64,000 nucleotides of DNA. It comes from an uncultured Bacteroidales bacterium (GTDB taxonomy: Bacteria > Bacteroidota > Bacteroidia > Bacteroidales > UBA932). The notes under the pieces were generated by a model. That model ran no database searches, was not told the DNA's origin, and was given only the letters and a program-made list of their open reading frames with translations. The DNA lies in NCBI GenBank assembly GCA_947306365.1, contig CAMZGD010000003.1, positions 62,001 to 126,000 on the forward strand. Direction: 5' to 3'. Numbering within the stretch: position 1 is the first letter of the stretch; every line of letters starts with the position of its first letter. The translations under genes were made by a program, and so were the position numbers. Below, piece by piece: positions 37,905-50,501 of the stretch.

Positions 37905-38711
37905 CTAGCGGACGACTTGCGTGAAGACGGGATCTTCCCCTTCGGCCACGGTGACATAGACTTTCATGTCGCGGTTACGGTCCACGGCCGTGAACAGGTA
38001 TTCGATGCCGTCGGGAATCGGGCGCGACGCGACGGTAGCCGCCTTGGCGTTTATCATCGGATAGTCTTTCACGGCGGCGTCGAAGATGGCTGCTTCCTCA
38101 TCCGTGACCGGGTGCTGTTCGGGGAATTCCCCGAGTTCCGTGCATTCGCCCTCCAGGAATCCGTTCGCTGTCAGGAACCGGTCGAGCTCTTTCGGGACGG
38201 CAGCCAGCCTGGCGGCGCGTACGCCGTAGCCGGGAAGAATGTCCGCACCGGGCTGTTTTTCCTTCAGGTCGCGCACGCTGGAATCCAGGCCGCCGCTGCC
38301 GAAGGTGCAGAACGGGACCACTTTCTTTCCGCTGAGGTCCACGCTGTTCAGCCACGCGGCCACGGGCGGGGCATAGGTGCCGAACCAGACCGGGAAACCC
38401 AGGAAGATGACATCATAGGCGGCGATGTCGGCCTTGAGCGGCTCGATTTCGGGAAGGGTGCCCGCCTCGCGTTCTGCCAGGCCTCGTTCGATCGTCTCCT
38501 GATAGGTGCCGTCGTAGGGATTCACTGCGGCGATTTCCTCGATGTCGGCACCCAGTTTGGCGGCGATCTCGTCGGCGACGGCCTGCGTGTTGCCGGTCTG
38601 GGAATAATAGAGTACCAGCACCCTGGGCGCTGTCTTTTTCGGGCCGCAGGAAACGGCGGCCAGCAATGCGGCCAGTATGGCCAGCATCCATATCATCGAT
38701 TTCATAGGCAA
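37905..38711 (-). CDS. Flavodoxin domain lipoprotein
   Basis: Lipobox LLAAVSC then VLVLYYSQTGNTQAVADEIA, VIFLGFPVWFGTYAPPVAAWL. Confidence 0.88.
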   Translation of the reverse strand: MPMKSMIWMLAILAALLAAVSCGPKKTAPRVLVLYYSQTGNTQAVADEIAAKLGADIEEIAAVNPYDGTYQETIERGLAEREAGTLPEIEPLKADIAAYDVIFLGFPVWFGTYAPPVAAWLNSVDLSGKKVVPFCTFGSGGLDSSVRDLKEKQPGADILPGYGVRAARLAAVPKELDRFLTANGFLEGECTELGEFPEQHPVTDEEAAIFDAAVKDYPMINAKAATVASRPIPDGIEYLFTAVDRNRDMKVYVTVAEGEDPVFTQVVR

Positions 38712-38727
38712 TGGATTAGGTTAATCG

Positions 38728-40302
38728 TCAAAAGGGCATCGGGGGCATTTCCGGCTCCGTTACGGGGTAGACCGGGATTCTGCCGGGATCGTTCGCGGCG
38801 CAGGCCACCAGCCATGCGACGATGGTCGCATCGAGTTTCAGGTCGCTCAGCGAGAGGCGTTCATACGTGTCCATGATGGTGTGGTAGGTACGCCCGTATT
38901 CGAGTTCGTCCTGGATGAACTGGTAGGCGGGAAGGCCCGCGCGGGTGAACGACATATGGTCCGTACCGCCGGTGCTCCGGGGCGAGAGATACTGGAACCC
39001 GAGGGACTCGATGGATTTCATCCACGCCTCGAAGAAGGGGAATGCGGCGTCGTTCCGTTCCAGGTAGATGCCGCGGAAGCGTCCGGACCCGTTGTCCATG
39101 TTGAGGTAGAGGGCGAACTTGTCGAATCCCGGGAGTTTCTGCTTACCCTTCATCAGATACTGCTCCAGATAGCCCCTTGAACCGTAGAGGCCCTGTTCCT
39201 CGCCGCCCCAAAGGGCCAGGCGGATTGTCCGTTTCGGCTTGAATCCGAGGTCTTTCAGGATGCGCATGGCTTCGATCATCACGATGCAGCCCGACGCGTT
39301 GTCCGCTGCGCCGGTACCTCCGTGCCAGGAGTCGAAGTGGGCGCCGATCAGCACGATCTCGTCCTTGAGCTTCGGATCGGTGCCGGGAATCTCAGCGTAG
39401 ATGTTGTGCACCTCCCGTTCGTCGGTAAACCGGTTGAGGAGTTCCAGCTCCATCTCGACCCGCTGTCCGCTCTCGATCAGGCGGACCATCCGGCCGTGGT
39501 CTTCCACCGGCATCTGGATTTCGGGAACCGGTTCGGGATCGCCCGCCCGGTAGTTGACGCCCGAGCCGCCCGGAATATTGTAGGCCCCGCTTCCGGTGAC
39601 GACGCAGAGCGGCTTTTCCTGCGCGTAGAACTCGCTGGTCAGCTGACGGAGTTCCATCATCGCACGGAAGTCGAAGGGCATCCGGCCCGGACCGCCCGGA
39701 CCACCGGGTCCGCCGCCGAAGCGGCCGCGCGCATTGGCGCGGTTGTCCTGCGTCAGGGCTTCCAGCTGTTCGTCGTCATAGCGTGAGGCGAGCGGCTTGA
39801 AGCTGAGTTCCGTGGACTGCGTGGAAGGGAGGAGCAGGATCTTTCCGGCGACCTTGCCCCGGTATTTCTCGAGGTCTTCCCGGGTCTGGACGTTGAAGAC
39901 CATGCATTCTCCCTTTACGAGGCCGTCGGTGCTGCCCGACCAGGCCTTGGGATTGACGGAGAAGGCGCAGTAGTAGGGCGCGGTCATTGCGGCGTATGTC
40001 TTGACGACGTCCCAGCCGCCCCGGGGAAACTCCGCCGCAAAGGCGGAACGGGGATTGGAAAGGCCCATCTCCCGGAGCCGGTCGACCACGAGGGCGTCGG
40101 CGCGGCGTTTCTGCTGCGATGCCGTCAGGCGGGAGCCGACGAAGTCGGTCAGGAAGCGGGAGAGCTCCTCGATCCTGGAATGACCCAGGCCTTCGGCTTT
40201 GATCCGGGTAGCCCATTCCGGCGATTCCGACACCTGGGCCTGCGCTTTGTTGCCGCCCAGCGTCAGGATGATCAGCGAGACAATGATAAGAATTCTTTTC
40301 AT
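38728..40302 (-). CDS. M28 family peptidase, exported
   Basis: LIGAHFDSWHGGTGAADNASGCIVMIEA, ALWGGEEQGLYGS; signal peptide from MKRILIIVS. Confidence 0.92.
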   Translation of the reverse strand: MKRILIIVSLIILTLGGNKAQAQVSESPEWATRIKAEGLGHSRIEELSRFLTDFVGSRLTASQQKRRADALVVDRLREMGLSNPRSAFAAEFPRGGWDVVKTYAAMTAPYYCAFSVNPKAWSGSTDGLVKGECMVFNVQTREDLEKYRGKVAGKILLLPSTQSTELSFKPLASRYDDEQLEALTQDNRANARGRFGGGPGGPGGPGRMPFDFRAMMELRQLTSEFYAQEKPLCVVTGSGAYNIPGGSGVNYRAGDPEPVPEIQMPVEDHGRMVRLIESGQRVEMELELLNRFTDEREVHNIYAEIPGTDPKLKDEIVLIGAHFDSWHGGTGAADNASGCIVMIEAMRILKDLGFKPKRTIRLALWGGEEQGLYGSRGYLEQYLMKGKQKLPGFDKFALYLNMDNGSGRFRGIYLERNDAAFPFFEAWMKSIESLGFQYLSPRSTGGTDHMSFTRAGLPAYQFIQDELEYGRTYHTIMDTYERLSLSDLKLDATIVAWLVACAANDPGRIPVYPVTEPEMPPMPF

Positions 40303-40335
40303 AGGACGTTTGTGATAATTTGCGCGATTGTCACA

Positions 40336-40343
40336 CAAAGATA
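40336..40343 (-). promoter_or_regulatory. -7 box TATCTTTG for the M28 gene
   Basis: TAnnTTTG on minus strand. Confidence 0.4.
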
Positions 40344-40366
40344 GCAAAACCTGCGATTTCTTTGTG

Positions 40367-40374
40367 TATCTTTG
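40367..40374 (+). promoter_or_regulatory. -7 box TATCTTTG, 4 nt upstream of ATG 40379
   Basis: TAnnTTTG. Confidence 0.4.
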
Positions 40375-40378
40375 TCGT

Positions 40379-40672
40379 ATGTACAATGTAGAATTGCTTT
40401 ATGATTATACGGAGGGGGACGTCCGGCGGGCGTCTTTCCGGACGTGCGACTTTGTTTGTTCGACGCAGATCGACATCGAACTGGAAGGCGATGTGATCCG
40501 CCGGGTGCAGTATACGAACGGCTGTAACGGAAACACGCAGGGCATTGCGGCCCTTTGCCGGGGAATGAAGGTGGACGAGGCTGTCAGGCGCCTGGAAGGC
40601 ATCGACTGCAACGGCCGTGGCACGAGTTGTCCCGATCAGTTGGCACGTGCACTGAAAATGCTCATGGATTAA
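40379..40672 (+). CDS. TSCPD domain protein
   Basis: Ends NGRGTSCPDQLARAL; small Cys-containing TSCPD fold. Confidence 0.85.
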   Translation: MYNVELLYDYTEGDVRRASFRTCDFVCSTQIDIELEGDVIRRVQYTNGCNGNTQGIAALCRGMKVDEAVRRLEGIDCNGRGTSCPDQLARALKMLMD

Positions 40673-40682
40673 TCGAGATAAA

Positions 40683-41849
40683 ATGATAAAGAAGATTGTA
40701 TATCTGCTGATTGCGATAATCATACCTGTCGCCTGTCAGCCTCGCTCCGCGGAACCCGGCTACATCGTCCAGGTCTCTTTGGGCGGCTGGCATTCGCCCG
40801 ATTACACGGCGGATCAGTTGGTCGCCCGCATCGACTCCGTCCGTCGCCTGATTCCGGTTGAAAAAGTCATCATCGGCTGGAGCCTCGACAAGGACATCTA
40901 TCGCGAGGTGGGCGCATACCTGCATGCGAACGGCATCCGGATGCTGCTGTGGCTTCCGGTGTTTGCGGAGACCGAGGAGGTGTGTGACAACGTGCCTGCC
41001 GTCGATCTCTGGGGAGAAGTGCCCGCCAACTACGACCTGGCGGCCGGCGAAGGCTTCCGTTTCAACTGCCCGTCCGATCCGCGGAATGCCCCCGGCGTGG
41101 TCGCACTGTACGACCGTTCGTTCAGCGACTGCGGCTTCGACGGCGTGTTCCTCGACCGCATCCGGACCCAGTCGTTCGTCAGCGGTGTCAGCGGCGTGCT
41201 GAGCTGCGGGTGTCCGGTCTGTGCGGCGCGTTTCGCGGCCGAGGGCGTCGATCTCGCGGCGGTCAAGGCGGCGTGGGAGGCCGATGGCGACCGTTTCCTT
41301 TCCGTGACCGGATATGCGCCCGAGACGGGTTTCTGCTTTGCGGATTCCCTCGCGTCCGCGTTCTTCCGGGCGAAGGGACATATCGTCAGCGGGGCGGTGG
41401 CGGCGGTCGCCGACAGCCTTCGCAGCCGCGGCCTGGAAATCGGAATGGACCTGTATGCGCCGTTCATGGCGCCGTTCGTAGGGCAGGACTATGCGATCCT
41501 GTCGCGCCACGCCGACTTCATCAAGCCGATGCTCTACCGGATGACGTTCGCACCGGCTGGGATGGGTTTTGAATATGACTTGCTGCGGAAGGCGATTCCC
41601 GGCGCGTCCGGTTACCCGGACTTCGTGATGGATGTGGACTTCCTCGAATCCCAGCTGGCCGCGATGGAATCCTGCCCTTGCGCCAAGTATCCGGGCATAG
41701 AGATCAACTGGCGTGCGGATATCGCGCCGACCACCCCGGAATACGTCACCGAATCGCTGGCCGCCATCCTTCGTCACCATTATTCGGGTGCCGTGCTCTC
41801 CTGGAACATCATGGAAGCCCCCGATGCCCATATCGCCTGTCTGAAATGA
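40683..41849 (+). CDS. Lipoprotein with putative glycosidase-like TIM barrel
   Basis: Lipobox IIPVAC; GFDGVFLDRIRTQ, GIRMLLWLPVF typical of barrel glycosidase-like proteins. Confidence 0.6.
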   Translation: MIKKIVYLLIAIIIPVACQPRSAEPGYIVQVSLGGWHSPDYTADQLVARIDSVRRLIPVEKVIIGWSLDKDIYREVGAYLHANGIRMLLWLPVFAETEEVCDNVPAVDLWGEVPANYDLAAGEGFRFNCPSDPRNAPGVVALYDRSFSDCGFDGVFLDRIRTQSFVSGVSGVLSCGCPVCAARFAAEGVDLAAVKAAWEADGDRFLSVTGYAPETGFCFADSLASAFFRAKGHIVSGAVAAVADSLRSRGLEIGMDLYAPFMAPFVGQDYAILSRHADFIKPMLYRMTFAPAGMGFEYDLLRKAIPGASGYPDFVMDVDFLESQLAAMESCPCAKYPGIEINWRADIAPTTPEYVTESLAAILRHHYSGAVLSWNIMEAPDAHIACLK

Positions 41850-42733
41850 AAAAAAGGCATTCCCTAGAAGCGCGGTTGCGCGCTTTCCGCATCTGGCAGA
41901 ACCTGGGATACAATCCCTGGTCGCAGACCCGTGCCGTCACGCGGAAGGGGCGCTCCGGCGACTTTTACAGGGGCGCCTTCAATTCCATTCCCTTCCTGAA
42001 CGATGACGCCAAGCGGACGTTCGCGCACCTGCTGCTGCGTCCGGGCTATATGATTCGCGACTATATCCGCGGGCAGCACGAGCGGTATCTGGCGCCTTTG
42101 ACGGCCCTGATCGTATTCTATGCCTTTTTCGCGCTGGTCTCGGCCGTCTTCCAGCCGGTACAGCATCACGATGAGTTTCCGAAGCGCATCGGCAAGGATG
42201 CCGAAATCGATGTCCAGCTTAATGACAAGGACTATTCCGAGTCCCGCATCCTGCAGAATATGGTGAAGATCATGGAGAAGGGGTACCTGTATCTGCACCT
42301 GGACCAGCATCCGGACAAGGTTGAGACGCATCGGGATGCCGCTTTGGCTGCACTGGAGGGAACGCTCCGGAGCCAGGGCATTCCACTCTTTATCAGTCAG
42401 TTCCTGTTCCTTTGGATTGCGATGTTCTTCGCGTTGCGCCGATACCGGGAAAGCCTTTCCGCCTGTGCCGCGGCATCGGCCTACACGCTTTGCCTGTTCA
42501 GTTTCTACATGTTGTTCGCGCTCCTGCTGACGTGGGGGGAGAGCACCTCGCTCAGCCTGCTCCTGATGCTGTTCCTGCTAGCGGTGATCTACCGCCAGTG
42601 GCTGGGGCTTCCTTGGAAGAAAAGTGTCGGGCGGGGCGTGATGACCGGCGTGTATTATGGCCTTGCATACGGCCTTTTGATTCTGCTGGTCAGCGGCGTG
42701 GTCCTGCTGATTGCCTACCTGAAAGCCCGATAG
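41846..42733 (+). CDS. DUF3667-like membrane protein
   Basis: DFYRGAFNSIPFLNDDAKRTFAHLLLRPGYMIRDYIRGQHERYLAPLTALI; ATGA overlap with upstream gene. Confidence 0.65.
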   Translation: MKKRHSLEARLRAFRIWQNLGYNPWSQTRAVTRKGRSGDFYRGAFNSIPFLNDDAKRTFAHLLLRPGYMIRDYIRGQHERYLAPLTALIVFYAFFALVSAVFQPVQHHDEFPKRIGKDAEIDVQLNDKDYSESRILQNMVKIMEKGYLYLHLDQHPDKVETHRDAALAALEGTLRSQGIPLFISQFLFLWIAMFFALRRYRESLSACAAASAYTLCLFSFYMLFALLLTWGESTSLSLLLMLFLLAVIYRQWLGLPWKKSVGRGVMTGVYYGLAYGLLILLVSGVVLLIAYLKAR

Positions 42734-42749
42734 GAATAAATGTTTTGCC

Positions 42750-43586
42750 ATGAATGCCAGATTGATTGACATCAATGAATACGAGCTCTCCGGCGGGGGA
42801 AAACTGGGGGAGAGCTATATCCGCCGGGACAATCCGGACGTGCTGCTCAAACTCTATTCGACCCGGCTGGAAGCGGAGGGACTGGAGGAATATGCGCGGG
42901 CCTGCAAGGTATACCGCATCGGCGTCCCCTGTCCGGAACCCGGTGAACTGGTCCGTACCGGTGACGGCCGCCTCGGTATCCTCTACAAGCGGATCGTGGG
43001 CAAGAAATCCTATGCCCGTGCCCTGAGCGAGCATCCGGAGCTGGTGGATACCTATGCCGTCGCATTTGCCCGGCTGACCCGGGAACTCCATTCCACGAAG
43101 CCGGAGCCGGGCCTGTTTCCGTCGGCCAAGGAGCAGTATGTTAAGGGTATATATGACAATCCCTATCTTTCTTCCGATGAGAAGAAGCGCCTGGAACGCT
43201 ATATCGATGCATTGCCCGACGGCGATACCGCCGTCCACGGTGACCTGCATCACGGCAACGCCATCTTCACGGAAGACGGGAAACAGTATTTCATCGACCT
43301 GGGCGATTTCTGTACGGGAACCCCGTATTTCGACCTGGGCATCGTGTACCTGCAGACCTGCCTGGTCCCCGAGGAGATCGAGCAGGAACTCTATCACATC
43401 GGGCTGCCGTTATCCAAGGCATTCTGGAAGACCTTCGTGGCGGCCTATTTCGGTCCGGATATCCCGCAGGAGGAAGTGGCGGAACTGCTCAAGCCATACG
43501 CCGTTCTCCGCATCCTCGTCGTCGAGCGCGCGACCGGGGTTCCGTTCCCCTTCATCCGGCCGGAGCTCCGTTCCATGATTTATTAG
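42750..43586 (+). CDS. Aminoglycoside phosphotransferase/kinase-like protein (TIGR02172-like)
   Basis: AVHGDLHHGNAIF...FIDLGDFCTGTPYFDLG. Confidence 0.8.
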   Translation: MNARLIDINEYELSGGGKLGESYIRRDNPDVLLKLYSTRLEAEGLEEYARACKVYRIGVPCPEPGELVRTGDGRLGILYKRIVGKKSYARALSEHPELVDTYAVAFARLTRELHSTKPEPGLFPSAKEQYVKGIYDNPYLSSDEKKRLERYIDALPDGDTAVHGDLHHGNAIFTEDGKQYFIDLGDFCTGTPYFDLGIVYLQTCLVPEEIEQELYHIGLPLSKAFWKTFVAAYFGPDIPQEEVAELLKPYAVLRILVVERATGVPFPFIRPELRSMIY

Positions 43587-44823
43587 CCGAACTGTTTTCA
43601 ACCATGACGATGAAACGATGCTTACTGATCCTTTCCCTGCTGGGATTGGCCCTGTCGTGCGGGCCGCGGGAGCAGGTGACCGTACTGCCGGACGGTATCG
43701 GGGACAACCTGTACCGATTCGGGGTGAACACGAATCCCTACGAGTATTTCAACTTGCCGGAAACGCCGGTTCCTGCCGGATATAAACCATTCTATATCAG
43801 TCATTACGGCCGTCACGGCTCGCGCAGCGACTGGGGCGATGCGTACGGCCCCGTGGTGGAGAATGTCGGCAAGGCGCACGAAGCCGGTGTGCTGAGCGAG
43901 GAAGGGGAGCGGGCGTACGGGCAGCTCCAGACGATCTACGCTTTGCACGACGGCATGAACGGCCGCCTCACGCCACGCGGCGCGCGCGAGCACCGTCAGA
44001 TCGCACGGCGGATGTACGGAAAGTACAAGAAAGTGTTCCGCAGCGGAAACCGTCACGTCCGTGCCGTTTCCAGCACTTCGCCGCGCTGCCTGGTCAGCAT
44101 GGCGGCCTTCACCGGCGAATTGCTTTCGCTGGATCCCAAACTGGATGTCAGCTGGGACACCGGCGAGAAAATGATGCAGTACCTCAGCAGCGCCGATCCG
44201 GAAGATCTGACGAAGGAAGTCTACCCGCTGATCCTGCGCTATTCGGAGACCCACAAACCCGACACGGCATACTTTGCGCGGCACTTGTTTACTGACGAGG
44301 CGGCCGGCAGGGAGGCGGTGGGCGTTTCCATCGAAGAGCTGCTGAACGACGTCATGTCCTTCGCCGCCATCAGCGGCGCGTTCGACCAGGACCAGACCTT
44401 GCTCGATCTCTTCAACGTGGAAGACTTGAAGTTCTATTCGCGCCTGCTTTCGATGAACTTCTTCCTCCGCCAGTGCAACAGTGCGGAATACGGCGACCGC
44501 CGGATGGCTGTGCCGGAGGTGGGCGCCCTGGTGGACGACTTGATTGAAAAGGCCGATGCCGCCATCGAAACGGGAGACTGCGTCGCCGACCTTCGTTTCG
44601 GGCACGACTATCATCTGCTGGCCTTCTCTGCCCGGCTTGGGGTAAAGGGCGTCGGGGAGCGCCTGACCAATGAGGAAGCGCCGGAATGGCCGGGCTGGCT
44701 GTACACGCCGTTCGCCGGCAATATCCAGCTGGTGTTTTATCGGAACAAGTCCGGCGACGTGCTGGTCAAATGTTTCATCAACGAGCGGGAAACCACGCTC
44801 CTGGGCCTTCCGGGCGGCCCGTA

Positions 44824-48332
<3,509 letters not shown>

Positions 48333-48336
<4 letters not shown>

Positions 48337-48761
48337 GCTTCGGAATTCGTTTTAAGGGATGCATCCAGGCATACGGCATTCTCCGTAAACGACAAGCCGC
48401 TGACGGCGATGCGGTCAAAGACAGTTTTCAGCTGCGGGATGACTTCCAGGTTCAAGACGGCCTGTCTGCCGTCGAAACGCTCGATGAGCCCGGCCGGCGC
48501 TTTTTCAATGAGGAGATTCCTGGCCTTGTCCAGGAAAAAGCCTCCCACATTGCCTGCATCGAGTTCGGCGGTCAGCCGGCTTCCTTCGATCGAGACGATC
48601 CGTATGTCGGCCGAGACGGTGGGCGACAGCAGTCCCAGGACATTCAGGGCAAAGGAGACGGTTGCTGTATCCGCGGAACGATAGGAGAGGGTCAGTCCCT
48701 TGACCGGCGACTTCTGCCGGATGACGTCGTTCAGTTCTTCAAAAGTGGTTTGCAGTTGCAT
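48333..48761 (-). CDS. Hypothetical cytosolic protein upstream of spt
   Basis: 143 codons from MQLQTTFEELND; ATGA-type overlap with spt; -7 box TATATTTG at 48777-48784 (-). Confidence 0.6.
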
Positions 48762-48776
48762 AACGAAATTATTATG

Positions 48777-48784
48777 CAAATATA
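48777..48784 (-). promoter_or_regulatory. -7 box TATATTTG for the spt operon
   Basis: TAnnTTTG, 15 nt upstream of start 48761. Confidence 0.45.
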
Positions 48785-48954
48785 AAAAAAAAGCGGGAGT
48801 ATTCGTAACTTCGTCCGTTAAGCAGTCTCCCCCCAATAGGTAGATCCTCGAAGCCTGCGGCAATGAAGGAAAGGTCGGTAAGATGCTGAATGAATTAGTG
48901 GGGATTGTGGGTTTGAGTACGCCATAAGCAGTTTTTTTATATTTTTGCAGGCGT

Positions 48955-49323
48955 ATGCTACAGTTTCGACAAGGTTGGAAGCGTTTCATGACGGTGTCTT
49001 TCATCGCCATATTCCTGTTCAACTATGTCAATTCCACCATGTTCTGGCACAGCCACATGGTGGGCGAGTATCTGATCATTCACTCCCATATCTACGGAGA
49101 TGCGCATCAGACGGGGCGTGCTCCATGCGGACACACGTCGGCAGAACTGCTCTTGCTTTCGATCGTCAACCAGACGGTTTCGCTGGAGAAAGTGGTTTCG
49201 GCCATCGATCTGCAGCCGCTGCGTCAGATGGTGACAGTTGTCCTGGACTTACTCTCCGTTCCTGTCCAGTCCATTGACGTCCCGCACGTTTCCCTGCGCG
49301 GGCCGCCCGTGCTTGATCGATGA
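48955..49323 (+). CDS. Small membrane/periplasmic His-rich protein preceding RND efflux genes
   Basis: N-terminal hydrophobic segment then FWHSHMVGEYLIIHSHIYGDAHQTGRAPCGH; alternative start 48988. Confidence 0.6.
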   Translation: MLQFRQGWKRFMTVSFIAIFLFNYVNSTMFWHSHMVGEYLIIHSHIYGDAHQTGRAPCGHTSAELLLLSIVNQTVSLEKVVSAIDLQPLRQMVTVVLDLLSVPVQSIDVPHVSLRGPPVLDR

Positions 49324-49390
49324 ACTTCTGATCCGGGTTGCGAAGCTTCCGGAACCATTATCCATTCATCCATCAAGCCAAAGAACAACC

Positions 49391-50497
49391 ATGAAATATT
49401 ATATTTCGGCGCTGGTGCTCCTGGCGTCGGCCCTTGTGGGATGTGGAACGCGTGAACAAGCGCAGGCATCCCTCCCGGAATCGGGCTTTTTCATTGAAAA
49501 TGAAACTGTTTCCATTGTGCCCGATTCGCCCCTTTCATCCAAACTGGTACTGGAGCAAATCACTCCTGCTCCTTTGAGATCGACAGTTAAGACCACGGCT
49601 TCGGTTGGGCCGAAGGCCGGTGGCGTTGCCGAAGTGGGCGCTCCTTTCGGTGGACGGATTACTCGTTCGTTCGTCCGGCTGGGCGACGCTATCCGTCGCG
49701 GACAGCCCGTTTTCGAGATCAACTCGATTGACTATATGGAAGCGGTCAAAACCTATTTTGAGAACCAGAACGCTGTCCGGCTGGCAGAAGCCAACCGCAA
49801 GCGCAAGGAAGCCCTGCACGCGTCCGGCCTGCTGGCCGACCGGGAGTGGGAGGAAATATGCGCCGAAGCCCAAAATGCGGAGAATGCCTTTGAAATCGCC
49901 CGGCAGTCCCTGGCTGTCTTCCGGGTCGATCCTTCCGAAATCCGTGTCGGCGAACCCTTGAAAGTGACTTCTCCTATCTCGGGGAGAGTTGTCGAAAGCA
50001 ACATCGTGATCGGGGCTTATCTGGACGCTGATGCTGCGGCGCCCGTCACCATTGCGGATCTTTCCAAGGTTTGGGTTACAGCTCATGTCAAGGAAAGCCA
50101 GGTATCCGGTCTGACCCGGGGCGGCAAGGCCACTGTCGAAACGGATACGGCTGAAAGAAGGGAAGGCACCCTTTTCTACATCGGAGAACTCCTCGATGAA
50201 AAGACGCGAACCGTTCCCGTCGTCATAGAAGTCGACAATGCGGATCGCGCGCTGAAACCGGGTATGTTCGTAACGGCTCAGTTCGACTGGGAAATAGGGA
50301 ACGCACTGACCATTCCCGCATCAGCCGTCTTCCAGGGAGAGGGCACGAAATACCTCTACGTCCGCGTGGACGACGAAACGTTTGTCAAGCGTCCTGTCCG
50401 GGTGGAAACCCTGGAAGGGGGACGTCAACGGGTGTTGTCGGGTCTTTCCGGCGGAGAAACCATCATCGCCGACGGCGGCATCTATCTGAGCAAATAG
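49391..50497 (+). CDS. RND efflux periplasmic adaptor (CusB/CzcB-like) lipoprotein
   Basis: Lipobox ALVGC; GGVAEVGAPFGGRITRSFVRLGDAIRRGQPVF; VTSPISGRVVE. Confidence 0.9.
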   Translation: MKYYISALVLLASALVGCGTREQAQASLPESGFFIENETVSIVPDSPLSSKLVLEQITPAPLRSTVKTTASVGPKAGGVAEVGAPFGGRITRSFVRLGDAIRRGQPVFEINSIDYMEAVKTYFENQNAVRLAEANRKRKEALHASGLLADREWEEICAEAQNAENAFEIARQSLAVFRVDPSEIRVGEPLKVTSPISGRVVESNIVIGAYLDADAAAPVTIADLSKVWVTAHVKESQVSGLTRGGKATVETDTAERREGTLFYIGELLDEKTRTVPVVIEVDNADRALKPGMFVTAQFDWEIGNALTIPASAVFQGEGTKYLYVRVDDETFVKRPVRVETLEGGRQRVLSGLSGGETIIADGGIYLSK

Positions 50498-50501
50498 CCT
50501 T

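Noticed and set aside
36678-38876. 732-aa plus ORF antisense to GH3 and flavodoxin genes
   Set aside because: No recognisable domain; opposite strand has clear GH3 and flavodoxin motifs
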